In this document: positions 18,294 through 27,940 of the stretch, piece by piece
Position numbering within the stretch: position 1 is the stretch's first letter
Layout: each line of letters begins with the position of its first letter
Notes under the pieces: generated by a model
The model's database searches: none
The model's input: the letters and a program-made list of their open reading frames with translations, nothing else
What the model was told of the DNA's origin: nothing
Made by a program: the position numbers and the translations under genes
NCBI GenBank assembly: GCA_026169815.1
Contig: JAPFDT010000053.1
Span: forward strand, 62,001-126,000
From: Pseudogracilibacillus sp.
Lineage (GTDB): Bacteria; Bacillota; Bacilli; Bacillales; Amphibacillaceae
Length of the DNA: 64,000 bases
Reading direction: 5' to 3'

Positions 18294-18512
18294 ATGCTTG
18301 TATTATCAAGAAAAACGAAAGAAACAATAAAAATTGGTGATGATATTGAAATCTCTGTTTTATCCGTAGAAGGCGATCAAGTGAGGATAGGGATTAATGC
18401 TCCTAAATCGATCGATGTTCACCGTGGTGAAGTGTATAAGGCGATTCAATTAGAAAATAGTGAAGCGGCTAATGTACAAGTTGATTTAACGAAATTGTTT
18501 ATAAAAGATTAA
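18294..18512 (+). CDS. csrA: Carbon storage regulator CsrA
   Basis: RNA-binding translational regulator of 72 residues. It begins [20 protein letters not shown], followed by the KH-like strand [19 protein letters not shown] that contains the RNA-contacting Arg. It sits 2 bases after fliW as in B. subtilis. Its usual target, the hag leader, is not here: the next gene is flaG only 92 bases on. Confidence 0.95.
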   Translation: MLVLSRKTKETIKIGDDIEISVLSVEGDQVRIGINAPKSIDVHRGEVYKAIQLENSEAANVQVDLTKLFIKD

Positions 18513-18539
18513 ATATCTAGCTATTTACATATAAAAATT

Positions 18540-18565
18540 TAACATTTTCACAAATGTGTCGATAT
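18540..18565 (+). promoter_or_regulatory. Putative SigmaD promoter of flaG-fliD-fliS-fliT
   Basis: TAAC (18540-18543), 14-base spacer, GTCGATAT (18558-18565), one mismatch from GCCGATAT. It lies in the short csrA-flaG gap, which is where the hag promoter stands in B. subtilis. Confidence 0.55.
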
Positions 18566-18604
18566 AAATAATAAGAAAATTGAATATTGAGGAGTTGTAT
18601 GGAA

Positions 18605-18958
18605 ATGAATATAAATGATGTCACACAAAGTGTCACTGCCATACAAAGTAGTGGGGGAGTACGACAACAAAAATCTGAATTAAATATGAAACAACAAAAT
18701 CAAGGCCAACAAGATGATAGTTTTGATAATATTTCAAAAGAAAAAATAAAAACGACTGTAGATACATTGAATGAGTTTTTAGAGCCTAAATTTCATAACG
18801 TTCAGTTTCAATTCCATGAAGATTTAGATAAATATTATGTAACTGTCGTAGATCCAATAACAGAAGAAGTAATTCGAGAAATACCACCGAAAAAAATGTT
18901 AGATATGTACGCTGCAATGGCAGAGTATATGGGGTTCTTAGTTGATAAAAAGGTATAA
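18605..18958 (+). CDS. flaG: FlaG family flagellar protein
   Basis: A 117-residue FlaG/YvyC protein. The first half is polar and variable; the second half has the conserved FlaG domain, with NEFLEPKFHNVQFQFHEDLD and the pattern VTVVDPITEEVIREIPPKK followed by a helix ending in GFLVDKKV. FlaG affects filament length and precedes fliD in many bacteria. ATG 18605 is about 10 bases after GAGGAG; ATG 18599, two codons earlier, is possible but only 4 bases away from it. Confidence 0.88.
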   Translation: MNINDVTQSVTAIQSSGGVRQQKSELNMKQQNQGQQDDSFDNISKEKIKTTVDTLNEFLEPKFHNVQFQFHEDLDKYYVTVVDPITEEVIREIPPKKMLDMYAAMAEYMGFLVDKKV

Positions 18959-18979
18959 TTTACAAGGAGGAATTACGTC

Positions 18980-20455
18980 ATGGTTATGCGAGTAGGCGGG
19001 ATCGTCTCAGGTATGGATATAGAAGGCATGGTTAGTAAGCTCATGGCAGCAGAACGTATGCCTTTAGAACGTCTGCAACAAGAGCAGAAAGCATTAGAAT
19101 GGAAACGAGATTCTTTCCGTGATATTAATAGTCATTTACTAGATTTAGATAAAATGATGTTAGATATGAAACTAACAACAACTTATAAACCGAAGCAAGT
19201 AACATCATCAATGGAAAATGCGGTTACAGCGACTGCATCATCAAGCGCTTCAAACGGAAACTATAATATTGATGTTCAAGAGTTAGCAACAAGTGAGATG
19301 CAAGTTGGGGCTAAAGGTATAGAAGCTGATTTTAGAATTGATGTAAACAACGCAAAGGAGCATACGTTCTATACTTATGATGATAAGGGTGCACCTCAAG
19401 AACATAAATTCACAGTTAAAGAAGGAGATTCATTAAAAGACGTACTCAAAAACATTACGAATAGTAGTAATGGAAATGTGCGTGCATTTTATGATGAATC
19501 AGCTGATCGAGTAGTGTTAGAAACAACGCGAACAGGAAAGTATAACGAAGATGGAAATGAAATTACTTTTGGGGAAGATTCTCAGGATTTTTTTGGTAAA
19601 ACTTTAGGCTTAACTGGTGAAGGATTAGATGTAAAAGCAGCTACAAATGCTAAATTCACTTACAACGACGGTCTTGAAATCGAGTCACGTTCAAATGAAT
19701 ACACAATTAATGGCTTACAATTAAGTTTTCATAACGTAACAAATGGTAATGCACGTCTTTCTGTAAATACAGATGTTGACGATTCTGTTGATAAAATAAT
19801 GGATTTTATCGATAAGTATAATGAAACAATCGATAAGATGAACGGGTCACAGCTTGAAGAAAGACATCGTGATTTCCCGCCATTAACAGAAGAACAACGT
19901 GAAGAAATGACTGAAGATCAAATTAAACGTTGGGAAGAAAAAGCGAAAAGTGGTTTACTACGTGGTGAAGCTACAATCCGTGATGGAATGTACACATTAA
20001 GACAGTCAATGCAGCAAACAGTATCAACAGATGGTGCTTTTAACCATATAAGTCAAGTCGGTATTACGACAACTAAAAACTATTTAGATGGTGGAAGACT
20101 AGAAGTTAATGAAGAAAAATTACGTGCTGCATTACGTGATAATCCAGATGACGTATTTAAATTGTTTTCTAACGATGATAAAGGCGAAGCACGTGGATTA
20201 ATTAATCGTTTTGATGATGCATTAGACCGTACAAGAGCAAGTATCGAGCGAAAAGCAGGTAAATCAACTGCTACGTTAGATAACTATTCAATCGGTAAAG
20301 AAATAAAGCATTTAAATGATCGAATTAGTATTTTTGAAACTCGTATGGAAAAAGTAGAACAAAGATATTGGAATCAATTTACAGCAATGGAAAAAGCGAT
20401 ATCAGATCTTGAACAACAGTCGTCTCAGTTATTTTCTCAATTTGGAGATATGTAA
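18980..20455 (+). CDS. fliD: Flagellar filament cap protein FliD
   Basis: Cap that folds flagellin at the filament tip, exported through the flagellar system. FliD N-domain MVMRVGGIVSGMDIEGMVSK and C-domain with QVGITTTKNYLDGGRLEVNE and the final coiled coil are present. Length 491, close to the B. subtilis protein. AAGGAGG is 9 bases before ATG 18980. It expects a flagellin that is encoded elsewhere in this genome. Confidence 0.95.
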   Translation: MVMRVGGIVSGMDIEGMVSKLMAAERMPLERLQQEQKALEWKRDSFRDINSHLLDLDKMMLDMKLTTTYKPKQVTSSMENAVTATASSSASNGNYNIDVQELATSEMQVGAKGIEADFRIDVNNAKEHTFYTYDDKGAPQEHKFTVKEGDSLKDVLKNITNSSNGNVRAFYDESADRVVLETTRTGKYNEDGNEITFGEDSQDFFGKTLGLTGEGLDVKAATNAKFTYNDGLEIESRSNEYTINGLQLSFHNVTNGNARLSVNTDVDDSVDKIMDFIDKYNETIDKMNGSQLEERHRDFPPLTEEQREEMTEDQIKRWEEKAKSGLLRGEATIRDGMYTLRQSMQQTVSTDGAFNHISQVGITTTKNYLDGGRLEVNEEKLRAALRDNPDDVFKLFSNDDKGEARGLINRFDDALDRTRASIERKAGKSTATLDNYSIGKEIKHLNDRISIFETRMEKVEQRYWNQFTAMEKAISDLEQQSSQLFSQFGDM

Positions 20456-20479
20456 TAATAGAAGGAGTGGCATAATTTA

Positions 20480-20878
20480 ATGTTACGAAAACAATCTTAT
20501 CAAGCTTATCAAAATAATGCGGTTACTACAGCTTCAGGAGCACAGTTAACTTTGATGTTATATAATGGATGTGTGAAGTTTATTCAACAAGGTATGCAGG
20601 CAATGGAAGAGAATAAATATGAGTTGAAGAATACGTCCATTCAAAAAGCTCAAGACATCGTTCAAGAATTAATGTTAACATTAGACCAAGACGTTGAAAT
20701 TTCTCAACAAATGATGCCTTTATATGAATATATTCATTATCAATTACAACAAGGTAACATGAAAAATGATCCAGCATTATTAGAAGAAGCACTAGAATAT
20801 GTTAAAGAATTTAGAGACGTTTGGAAAGAAGTTATGAAATTAGATGCAGCACAACAAGCACAAGGCGCTAGAGCATAA
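20480..20878 (+). CDS. fliS: Flagellin export chaperone FliS
   Basis: A 132-residue four-helix chaperone that binds the C-terminus of flagellin. The pattern YQAYQNNAVTTASGAQLTLM and LYNGCVKFIQQG near the start is typical. In B. subtilis FliS also joins the Hag-FliW-CsrA circuit. The stop overlaps the fliT start by one base. Confidence 0.94.
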   Translation: MLRKQSYQAYQNNAVTTASGAQLTLMLYNGCVKFIQQGMQAMEENKYELKNTSIQKAQDIVQELMLTLDQDVEISQQMMPLYEYIHYQLQQGNMKNDPALLEEALEYVKEFRDVWKEVMKLDAAQQAQGARA

Positions 20879-21234
20879 TGAATCGTGTACAAGCAGTATA
20901 TGAGCAAACAAAATCATTGCTTGATGTGTTAGCACAACTTGATAAAGAAAAAGTTGATCGCGACCAAGCGATGGAACAACTTACTAGTATGATAGAGAAG
21001 CGCGAAAAACTAATAAGTGTGTTAAAAGAACCGTACACCGATGAAGAAAAAGCAATCGGTAGAAAAATTATGGTTTTAAATAAGCAACTTGAAAAAGAAA
21101 TGGCTACTTTATTTGAACATATTAAAATGGATATGAAAAAGTTAAAACAAAATAGAGACTTAAATTATTCTTATATTAACCCATACGGCAAGATAAAGAC
21201 AACCGATGGTATGTATGTAGATAATAAACTATAA
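20878..21234 (+). CDS. fliT: Flagellar chaperone FliT family protein
   Basis: A 118-residue helical protein at the fliT position, beginning MNRVQAVYEQTKSLLDVLAQ and ending with the NPYGKIKTTDGMYVDNKL tail typical of Bacillus FliT, a putative FliD chaperone. ATG overlaps the fliS stop (TAATG), showing translational coupling. The sequence is poorly conserved in the family, so the name rests on position as much as on residues. Confidence 0.82.
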   Translation: MNRVQAVYEQTKSLLDVLAQLDKEKVDRDQAMEQLTSMIEKREKLISVLKEPYTDEEKAIGRKIMVLNKQLEKEMATLFEHIKMDMKKLKQNRDLNYSYINPYGKIKTTDGMYVDNKL

Positions 21235-21421
21235 AGGAACTAGTAGAATAATTTGTCTTGCTTTTTTCAAAATAGTCTTGCATCTAAAATTATACATGAT
21301 AATCTAGTAGTATAGACGCAAGATTACTGTTATAAAAATATGACACAATAGATGTTTTATAAAGCATTTATTGTGGAATAATAGTATAATAAGTAATACT
21401 AAGAAAAAGGAGGACACTTAT

Positions 21422-21973
21422 ATGAATTACAACATTCGTGGTGAAAATATTGAGGTGACTACACCGATACGTGAATACGTAGAAAAAAAGATTGATAAAT
21501 TAAACAGATATTTTGATACACCGCCGACATCTGATGTTCATGTGAACTTAAGTGTCTATAATGAAGAACAACAAATTGAAGTAACAATACCTATGACTGA
21601 TTTATTGTTACGTGCGGAAGAACATCATACAGATTTGTATGCTGCGATTGACTTAGTTGTCGATAAGTTAGAAAGACAAATTAGAAAGTATAAAACAAAA
21701 GTAAATCGTAAATTCCGTCAAAAAGGTGCTGCAAAACATATTTTTGCAGAATTAGAAAAAGAAGCGCAAAATCAAGAACAAGAATCAGATGAAATTGAAA
21801 TTGTACGTACTAAACGTTTCAATTTAAAACCAATGGATTCTGAAGAAGCAATTTTACAAATGGATATGTTAGGACATACATTTTTTGTTTTCACAAATGC
21901 GGAAACAGACGATACAAACGTCGTTTATAAAAGAAAAGACGGTAAGTATGGCTTAATTGAACCAACAATTTAA
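21422..21973 (+). CDS. hpf: Ribosome hibernation promoting factor, long form
   Basis: Joins two 70S ribosomes into inactive 100S dimers in stationary phase. The N-terminal S30AE domain (1-100) starts MNYNIRGENIEVTTPIREYV, and the C-terminal dimerisation domain after a linker includes KRFNLKPMDSEEAILQMDML. Length 183. ATG 21422 is preceded by AAAGGAGG; a longer reading from 21371 would have no ribosome binding site. The gene is yvyD in B. subtilis, at the same position. A terminator follows. Confidence 0.95.
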   Translation: MNYNIRGENIEVTTPIREYVEKKIDKLNRYFDTPPTSDVHVNLSVYNEEQQIEVTIPMTDLLLRAEEHHTDLYAAIDLVVDKLERQIRKYKTKVNRKFRQKGAAKHIFAELEKEAQNQEQESDEIEIVRTKRFNLKPMDSEEAILQMDMLGHTFFVFTNAETDDTNVVYKRKDGKYGLIEPTI

Positions 21974-21981
21974 GTACACGT

Positions 21982-22015
21982 AAAAAAGAGCAGCTATAAT
22001 GTTGCTCTTTTTTTT
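21982..22015 (+). terminator. Terminator of hpf
   Basis: AAAAAGAGCAGC and GTTGCTCTTTTT form a stem with loop TATAAT, followed by T's. It starts 8 bases after the hpf stop codon. Confidence 0.9.
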
Positions 22016-22275
22016 GTTTGTAAAAACGTCTAATTTATCAAGTTAAATAATAACGGTGAACATTGTCGAAAAGATAAGTAATTTATAAAAATAAAGAAAG
22101 ATATTGCTAGTTTTTGTAAAATAACACTTTTTATCAATGTAAAAATATAAAAAAGCATATAAATCTTAAAATTAGTTGTCGAAAACATATAAAAATTTAA
22201 AAAAGACTATTCGCATTATTATTATGTTTTTGTTATAAATAAACTAAAGAATTATAGAGCAGGAGGTATTATATT

Positions 22276-22431
22276 ATGGAGAGACAATTGACGTTAGAAG
22301 AGTTGAGTCGTAAAGTTCGACAACAAGAAGATACGGTTGCGCAACTAGTACGTATTATCGCGGCAACGAATCATCGCATATCTGATTTGAAAATAAAACA
22401 AGAAACAATGGAAAATAATTTAATTAGATAA
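22276..22431 (+). CDS. Small hypothetical protein, 51 residues, between hpf and secA
   Basis: ATG 22276 follows an excellent GCAGGAGG site; the frame closes at TAA 22431. The product starts MERQLTLEELSRKVRQQ, is charged and predicted to be one continuous amphipathic helix (coiled-coil-like), with no cysteine or membrane segment. It has its own terminator at 22471-22509, so it is a stand-alone transcript. I do not recognise a family. The codon use and strong ribosome binding site favour a real gene. Confidence 0.6.
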   Translation: MERQLTLEELSRKVRQQEDTVAQLVRIIAATNHRISDLKIKQETMENNLIR

Positions 22432-22470
22432 CTTACATTAAGTTTATCCCCGAAATTTTCCTCATGTACA

Positions 22471-22509
22471 AAAAGGAGTGATGCTATCCACCATAGCAGC
22501 TCTTTTTTT
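22471..22509 (+). terminator. Terminator after the 51-residue gene
   Basis: AAAAGGAG...TGCTAT pairs with ATAGCA...CTCTTTTT across a short loop (CCACC), ending in a T-run. Confidence 0.8.
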
Positions 22510-22656
22510 GTTGGTTTTAAATAGAGTCACATTAAAAAACCAAGAACAGATAGTGATAAAATGTCTCTGGTTGTCATCTCTAATTAAATAATGGTATGAT
22601 GAAGAATAGGCAAAAGTGATATGGATAGTATTTATTTGATCAAGGAGCGTTAAATT

Positions 22657-25173
22657 ATGGCGACATTTTTAAAAAGGATTTTCGGTGATGGAAATCAGCG
22701 ACAATTAAATCGTATTCAAAAAACAGTTGATGAAATAGAAGCATTAGAACCAACATATGAACAGTTATCTGATACAGAATTAAAAGGCAAGACTACAGAA
22801 TTCCAAGAGCGTTATCAAGCAGGTGAAACGTTAGATGATTTACTTGTAGAAGCTTATGCAGTTGTAAGAGAAGCATCTAAACGAGTATTAAATATGCGTC
22901 CATTTCCAGTGCAATTAATTGGTGCTACTGTATTACATGAAGGTAATATATCGGAAATGAAAACAGGGGAAGGTAAAACATTATCTTCTACAATGCCAGC
23001 TTATTTAAATGCATTATCTGGTGATGGCGTACACATCATAACAGTGAACGAATATTTAGCTGCTCGTGATGCTGATGATATGGGAGCACTGTATGAGTTT
23101 TTAGGGCTTACTGTTGGGTTAAATATTAGTGGTATGACGAAAGAAGAGAAAAAAGAAGCTTATGATTGCGATATTACGTACGGTACGAATAATGAGTATG
23201 GATTCGATTACTTGCGTGACAACATGGTGTTGTATAAAGAACAAATGGTACAGCGTCCTTTAAATTACGCAATCATTGATGAGGTAGACTCTATTTTAAT
23301 TGATGAAGCAAGAACACCTCTCATTATCTCAGGAAGCGCACAAAAATCTGTAAATTTATATGAACAAGCGAATTCACTTATTGCTACATTGAAACAAGAA
23401 GAAGATTACACATACGATGTAAAGACAAAAGGTGTGTTACTAACAGAAAATGGAATTAACAAAGCCGAGCGCTTTTTTGGAATTGAAAACTTATTTGATT
23501 TAAGTAATGTGTCATTAACGCATCATATTAACCAAGCGTTAAAAGCACATGCATCGATGCATCGTGATACAGATTATGTCATTGAAGAAGGCGAAGTAGT
23601 TATCGTTGACCAATTTACAGGTCGTTTGATGAAAGGTCGTCGCTATAGTGATGGACTTCACCAAGCAATTGAAGCAAAGGAAAGACTTCAAATTCAAAAT
23701 GAAAGTATGACTTTAGCTTCGATTACCTTTCAGAACTTCTTCCGTATGTATAATAAATTAGCAGGTATGACAGGTACAGCAAAAACAGAAGAAGAAGAAT
23801 TCCGTAACATTTACAATATGGATGTTATTGCGATACCAACGAACAAACCGATAGTACGTGACGATAGAGTCGATTTAATTTATAAAACGATGGAAGAGAA
23901 ATATCGTGCAGTTGTAAATGAGATTAAACAACGTAGTGAAATAGGCCAACCTGTATTAGTTGGTACTGTAGCAGTAGAGACGTCGGAAATTATCTCACAG
24001 TTATTAACGAAATCACGTGTAAAACATAACGTTTTAAACGCAAAAAACCACTATAGAGAAGCAGAAATCATTGAAAATGCTGGTCAGAAGTCTGCAGTAA
24101 CAATCGCGACTAACATGGCAGGGCGAGGTACGGACATTAAGCTAGGTGAAGGTGTCATCGACTTAGGCGGACTTGCTGTAATAGGTACAGAACGTCATGA
24201 ATCTAGACGAATAGATAACCAGTTACGTGGTCGTGCTGGACGTCAAGGTGATCCTGGTTTATCACAATTTTATTTATCAATGGAAGATGAGTTAATGCGT
24301 CGTTTCGGTTCGGATAACTTACGTGGGATGATGGATCGTTTAGGTATGGAAGAAGATGAGCCAATAAAGCACAAGATGATTTCACGTGCTGTAGAATCTG
24401 CTCAAAAACGTGTAGAAGGAAATAACTTTGATGCACGTAAAACAGTACTATCTTATGATGACGTATTACGTGAACAAAGAGAGATTATTTATAAACAACG
24501 TTTTGAAGTTATTGAGTCAGAAGATGGCGTAAGAGAAATTGTCGAAGGAATGATTGAGGCAACAGTAGAACGCCTAGTAGCAACACATACAGCTGACGAA
24601 GATGAAGATAATTGGGATTATGAAGCAATTATTGAATATGCCCACGGAAATTTATTAGATCCAGAAGAAATTTCATTAGAAGATATTCAAGGAAAAGAAC
24701 CGAGAGAAATAACGTTCTTACTAATGAGCGCGATTAGGAAACGTTATGATGATAAAGAGGCAGAATTAACGCCAGAGCAAATGCGTGAATTTGAAAAAGT
24801 TATTTTATTACGTACAGTCGATACGAAGTGGATGGATCACATTGACCAAATGGACCAGTTACGTCAAGGAATTCATTTACGTGCATATGCGCAAAACGAT
24901 CCTTTAAATGAGTATCAAACAGAAGGATTTAATATGTTTGAGGCAATGATTATCAGTATCGAAGAAGAAACAGCACGTCATGTGATGAAAGCTCAAATTC
25001 AACAAAATTTACAAAGAGAAGAAGTAGTGAAAGATACGAAAGCTGTTTCAGGTGGCGAGGATGAAGGCAAGAAGAAAACTCGTAAACCATTCGTCAGAAA
25101 AGAAAACATCGGACGAAATGATCCATGTCCTTGTGGCAGTGGCAAAAAATATAAACACTGTCATGGTAAGTAA
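22657..25173 (+). CDS. secA: Preprotein translocase ATPase SecA
   Basis: Motor that drives unfolded preproteins through SecYEG. Walker [12 protein letters not shown] (about 102-112), the DEVD-like [17 protein letters not shown] (about 207-223), [11 protein letters not shown], the [11 protein letters not shown] motif, and the C-terminal zinc-binding [14 protein letters not shown] are all present. Length 838, as in B. subtilis (841). AAGGAGCG precedes ATG 22657. It is followed after 38 bases by prfB. Confidence 0.97.
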   Translation: MATFLKRIFGDGNQRQLNRIQKTVDEIEALEPTYEQLSDTELKGKTTEFQERYQAGETLDDLLVEAYAVVREASKRVLNMRPFPVQLIGATVLHEGNISEMKTGEGKTLSSTMPAYLNALSGDGVHIITVNEYLAARDADDMGALYEFLGLTVGLNISGMTKEEKKEAYDCDITYGTNNEYGFDYLRDNMVLYKEQMVQRPLNYAIIDEVDSILIDEARTPLIISGSAQKSVNLYEQANSLIATLKQEEDYTYDVKTKGVLLTENGINKAERFFGIENLFDLSNVSLTHHINQALKAHASMHRDTDYVIEEGEVVIVDQFTGRLMKGRRYSDGLHQAIEAKERLQIQNESMTLASITFQNFFRMYNKLAGMTGTAKTEEEEFRNIYNMDVIAIPTNKPIVRDDRVDLIYKTMEEKYRAVVNEIKQRSEIGQPVLVGTVAVETSEIISQLLTKSRVKHNVLNAKNHYREAEIIENAGQKSAVTIATNMAGRGTDIKLGEGVIDLGGLAVIGTERHESRRIDNQLRGRAGRQGDPGLSQFYLSMEDELMRRFGSDNLRGMMDRLGMEEDEPIKHKMISRAVESAQKRVEGNNFDARKTVLSYDDVLREQREIIYKQRFEVIESEDGVREIVEGMIEATVERLVATHTADEDEDNWDYEAIIEYAHGNLLDPEEISLEDIQGKEPREITFLLMSAIRKRYDDKEAELTPEQMREFEKVILLRTVDTKWMDHIDQMDQLRQGIHLRAYAQNDPLNEYQTEGFNMFEAMIISIEEETARHVMKAQIQQNLQREEVVKDTKAVSGGEDEGKKKTRKPFVRKENIGRNDPCPCGSGKKYKHCHGK

Positions 25174-25211
25174 ATTAATATAGCAATAAATAACAATAGA
25201 GGTGGCTCAAT

Positions 25212-26313
25212 ATGGATATAACAGAAATGAAACAAATTCTAGATAAGACAGCGCAACGAGTAGATGAATTTAGGGGGTCTCTTTGACTTAGATGCAAAGA
25301 AGGCTGAGATAAGTAAACTGGAACAGAAAATGACTGAGCCAGGATTTTGGAATGATCAAAATGCTGCACAAAAAGTAATCGATGATTCAAACTGGTTGAA
25401 AGGCAAAGTCGAAGCATTCGAAGCATTAGAGACTAAAACAGAAGATGCCGAAGTAATGTATGAAATGGTAAAAGAAGAAGATGACACAGAACTATTCAAT
25501 GAATTAAACGATGAGGTAACATCATTATCTAGTATGGTCCAAGATTTTGAACTAGAAATGTTATTAAGTGAGCCATACGATAAAAATAATGCGATATTAG
25601 AACTCCACCCAGGTGCAGGTGGTACGGAATCTCAAGATTTTGCAAGTATTCTATTAAGAATGTATCAGCGTTGGGCGGAGAGTAAGAATTTTAAAGTGAC
25701 GACATTGAACTATTTAGCAGGCGATGAAGCAGGTGTTAAAAGTGTCACATTACTTATTAAAGGTCATAATGCGTACGGTTATTTAAAAGCTGAAAAAGGA
25801 GTACATCGTCTTGTGCGAATTTCACCGTTTGATTCATCAGGGAGAAGACATACTTCATTCGTTTCTTGTGATATATCCCCTGAGTTAGATGATGATGTTG
25901 AAATTGAAATTAATCCAGAAGATTTAAAAATTGACACATATCGTTCTAGTGGATCAGGTGGACAACACGTTAACGTAACAGATTCAGCTGTAAGAATTAC
26001 GCATGAACCGACAAATACGATAGTATCGTGTCAATCTGAGCGATCACAAATTAAAAACCGTGAACATGCGATGAAAATGTTGAAATCAAAATTATATCAA
26101 TTAGAAATTGAAAAGCGTGAACAGGAATTAGCTGAAATTCGTGGTGAACAACAAGAAATTGGTTGGGGTAGCCAAATTAGGTCGTATATATTCCACCCAT
26201 ATTCGATGGTGAAAGATCATCGAACAAATCTGGACATTGGAAATGCGAACGGCGTAATCGATGGCGATATTGATCCATTTATTGATGCATATTTACGGTC
26301 ACAAATGTCATAA
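25212..26313 (+). CDS. prfB: Peptide chain release factor 2, with programmed +1 frameshift
   Basis: Releases peptides at UGA and UAA codons. The first frame starts at ATG 25212 ([10 protein letters not shown]) and reaches an in-frame TGA at 25284-25286. A +1 shift after CTT (25281-25283) continues in the second frame to 26313, giving 24 + 342 = 366 residues, the usual RF2 length. The [13 protein letters not shown] specificity region and the catalytic GGQ in SGSGGQHVN are present. The ATG at 25264 lies in the second frame and is not the true start. AGAGGTGGCTC precedes 25212. Confidence 0.97.
25272..25287 (+). promoter_or_regulatory. prfB programmed +1 frameshift site
   Basis: AGGGGG (25272-25277), a Shine-Dalgarno-like stimulator, is followed 3 bases later by CTT TGA C (25281-25287). 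Slow decoding of TGA when RF2 is scarce lets the ribosome slip one base, the classic RF2 autoregulation. Confidence 0.97.
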
Positions 26314-26440
26314 TAAATATAAAATGTACTAATTTAGACAAATTCATGACAAAAAAGGAGAATTACATTTTAATTTCTTCCATTATCGGTTATAATAAAG
26401 AGTGATCGACAATAATATTAAAAGTTAGGGGGCTTACATA

Positions 26441-26812
26441 ATGAAAAAGTGGTTAATGGCTACAGTATTCGGTACAGTTCTTGTACTAGGTGCATGTGGT
26501 AATGACGGTGATGACGCTTCAGAACCAGCAGATGATGCAACAGAGCCGGATACAGAAGAAGAAGCTGATTCAGGTGATGATGCTGCGGTATCAAATGATG
26601 CTGCAGAAGAGTTATATCAGCAAAGCTGTGCAAGCTGTCACGGAGATGACCTATCGGGTGCGGTTGGTCCATCACTAGAAACAGTTGGTGCGGACATGTC
26701 AGCAGATGACATTGAAGAGATCATTGATGAAGGTGTTGGTTCAATGCCTGGAGGTCTACTAGCTGGGGACGATGCTAAAGAAGTAGCGGACTGGTTAGCA
26801 GAGCATAAGTAA
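26441..26812 (+). CDS. cccB: Lipoprotein cytochrome c (c551 type)
   Basis: A 123-residue membrane-anchored electron carrier. The signal peptide ends in lipobox VLGAC (Cys about 19), an acidic low-complexity linker follows (about 20-52), then one haem c domain with CASCH (haem attachment) and the axial methionine in GSMPGG. Position between prfB and ftsE is as in B. subtilis cccB. AGGGGGC precedes ATG 26441. A terminator follows. Confidence 0.93.
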   Translation: MKKWLMATVFGTVLVLGACGNDGDDASEPADDATEPDTEEEADSGDDAAVSNDAAEELYQQSCASCHGDDLSGAVGPSLETVGADMSADDIEEIIDEGVGSMPGGLLAGDDAKEVADWLAEHK

Positions 26813-26818
26813 TATTTG

Positions 26819-26857
26819 AAAAAGCTTATCTGACATTCATGTTAGGTAAGCTTTTTT
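26819..26857 (+). terminator. Terminator of cccB
   Basis: AAAAGCTTA and TAAGCTTTT enclose an imperfect inner stem (CTGACA/TGTTAG), followed by T's. Confidence 0.88.
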
Positions 26858-27253
26858 AATTTCCTCTAAATATCCTCCTTACAATAAAGCTTACCATAAA
26901 AGTCAAGTAAATATATGTTCGAAAATAGATATTATTTTCTTTTGTAAAAAATATTTTGTCCTATTTTCCATTATTATGTAAATGTCTCTAATTGAAATAT
27001 AATTGTAATATTTTTTTAAGCTAAAATTATGTAGATTTATGTTATGCTATATACATAGTAAAAAAATTATAAACTATTATTCGATAAAATTTGCAGGAAG
27101 ATGTTACTTATAACAAATAGATTCGACATTGATGGAGCATGATAAACGAATTAATTTTATATAAAATATTATGTTATGTATTATTGTGTGTTACTAATAG
27201 GTGAGTTGATGGTAGGTCAAATATATATTATGTTAATGAAGGTGAAAAATTAG
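26858..27253. other. Intergenic region upstream of ftsE
   Basis: About 400 AT-rich bases without a gene. A possible extended -10 element (TGTTATGCT near 27040) is the best promoter candidate for the ftsEX operon; no clear -35. Nothing else stands out. Confidence 0.35.
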
Positions 27254-27940
27254 ATGATTATAATGAAAGATGTACATAAAACATACACAACTGGTGTAAC
27301 GGCCCTAAATGGAGTCAACATTGAAATAGATCGTGGCGAATTCGTATATATCGTTGGTCCGAGTGGTGCTGGTAAATCGACATTTATTCGACTTATATAT
27401 AGAGAAGAAATTCCGTCTAAAGGGGATATAACAATCCAAGGAATTGAAACAAATAAAATGAAAGATCGTGCAGTTCCTTTTTTACGGAGAAAAGTCGGCG
27501 TTATTTTCCAAGACTTTAAATTGTTACCGAGATTAACAGTTTATGAGAATGTCGCGTTTGCTTTAGAGGTAATCGAAGAAGAACCAGAAAGAATTAGAGA
27601 ACGTGTTATGGAAGTATTGGAGTTAGTAGGATTGAAAAACAAAGTTCGTTCATTTCCACAAGAACTATCAGGTGGCGAACAACAACGTGTGTCGATAGCG
27701 CGAGCAATTGCGAATAATCCTGATATTATTATTGCTGATGAGCCAACAGGAAATTTAGACCCTGATACATCATGGAGTATTATGCGTATTTTAGAAGAAA
27801 TTAATATACGTGGAACGACAGTTATTATGGCAACACATAGTAAAGAAATCGTAAATACAATTAAAAAGCGTGTTATAGCAATTGAAAATGGTATTATTGT
27901 GCGAGATGAACATCAAGGAGATTACGGTTATGAAATTTAG
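27254..27940 (+). CDS. ftsE: Cell division ATP-binding protein FtsE
   Basis: ATPase of the FtsEX complex, which transmits a signal across the membrane to activate a peptidoglycan hydrolase. Walker A GPSGAGKST (about 36-44), the signature LSGGEQQR (about 139), Walker B IIIADEPTGNLD and the switch THS are all intact. Length 228. The last codons overlap the ftsX start by 11 bases, so the two are translated together. Confidence 0.96.
   Translation: MIIMKDVHKTYTTGVTALNGVNIEIDRGEFVYIVGPSGAGKSTFIRLIYREEIPSKGDITIQGIETNKMKDRAVPFLRRKVGVIFQDFKLLPRLTVYENVAFALEVIEEEPERIRERVMEVLELVGLKNKVRSFPQELSGGEQQRVSIARAIANNPDIIIADEPTGNLDPDTSWSIMRILEEINIRGTTVIMATHSKEIVNTIKKRVIAIENGIIVRDEHQGDYGYEI

Noticed and set aside
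26490-26678. Met/Gln-rich open frame inside cccB
   Set aside because: A shifted-frame reading of the acidic repeat-like linker of the cytochrome.
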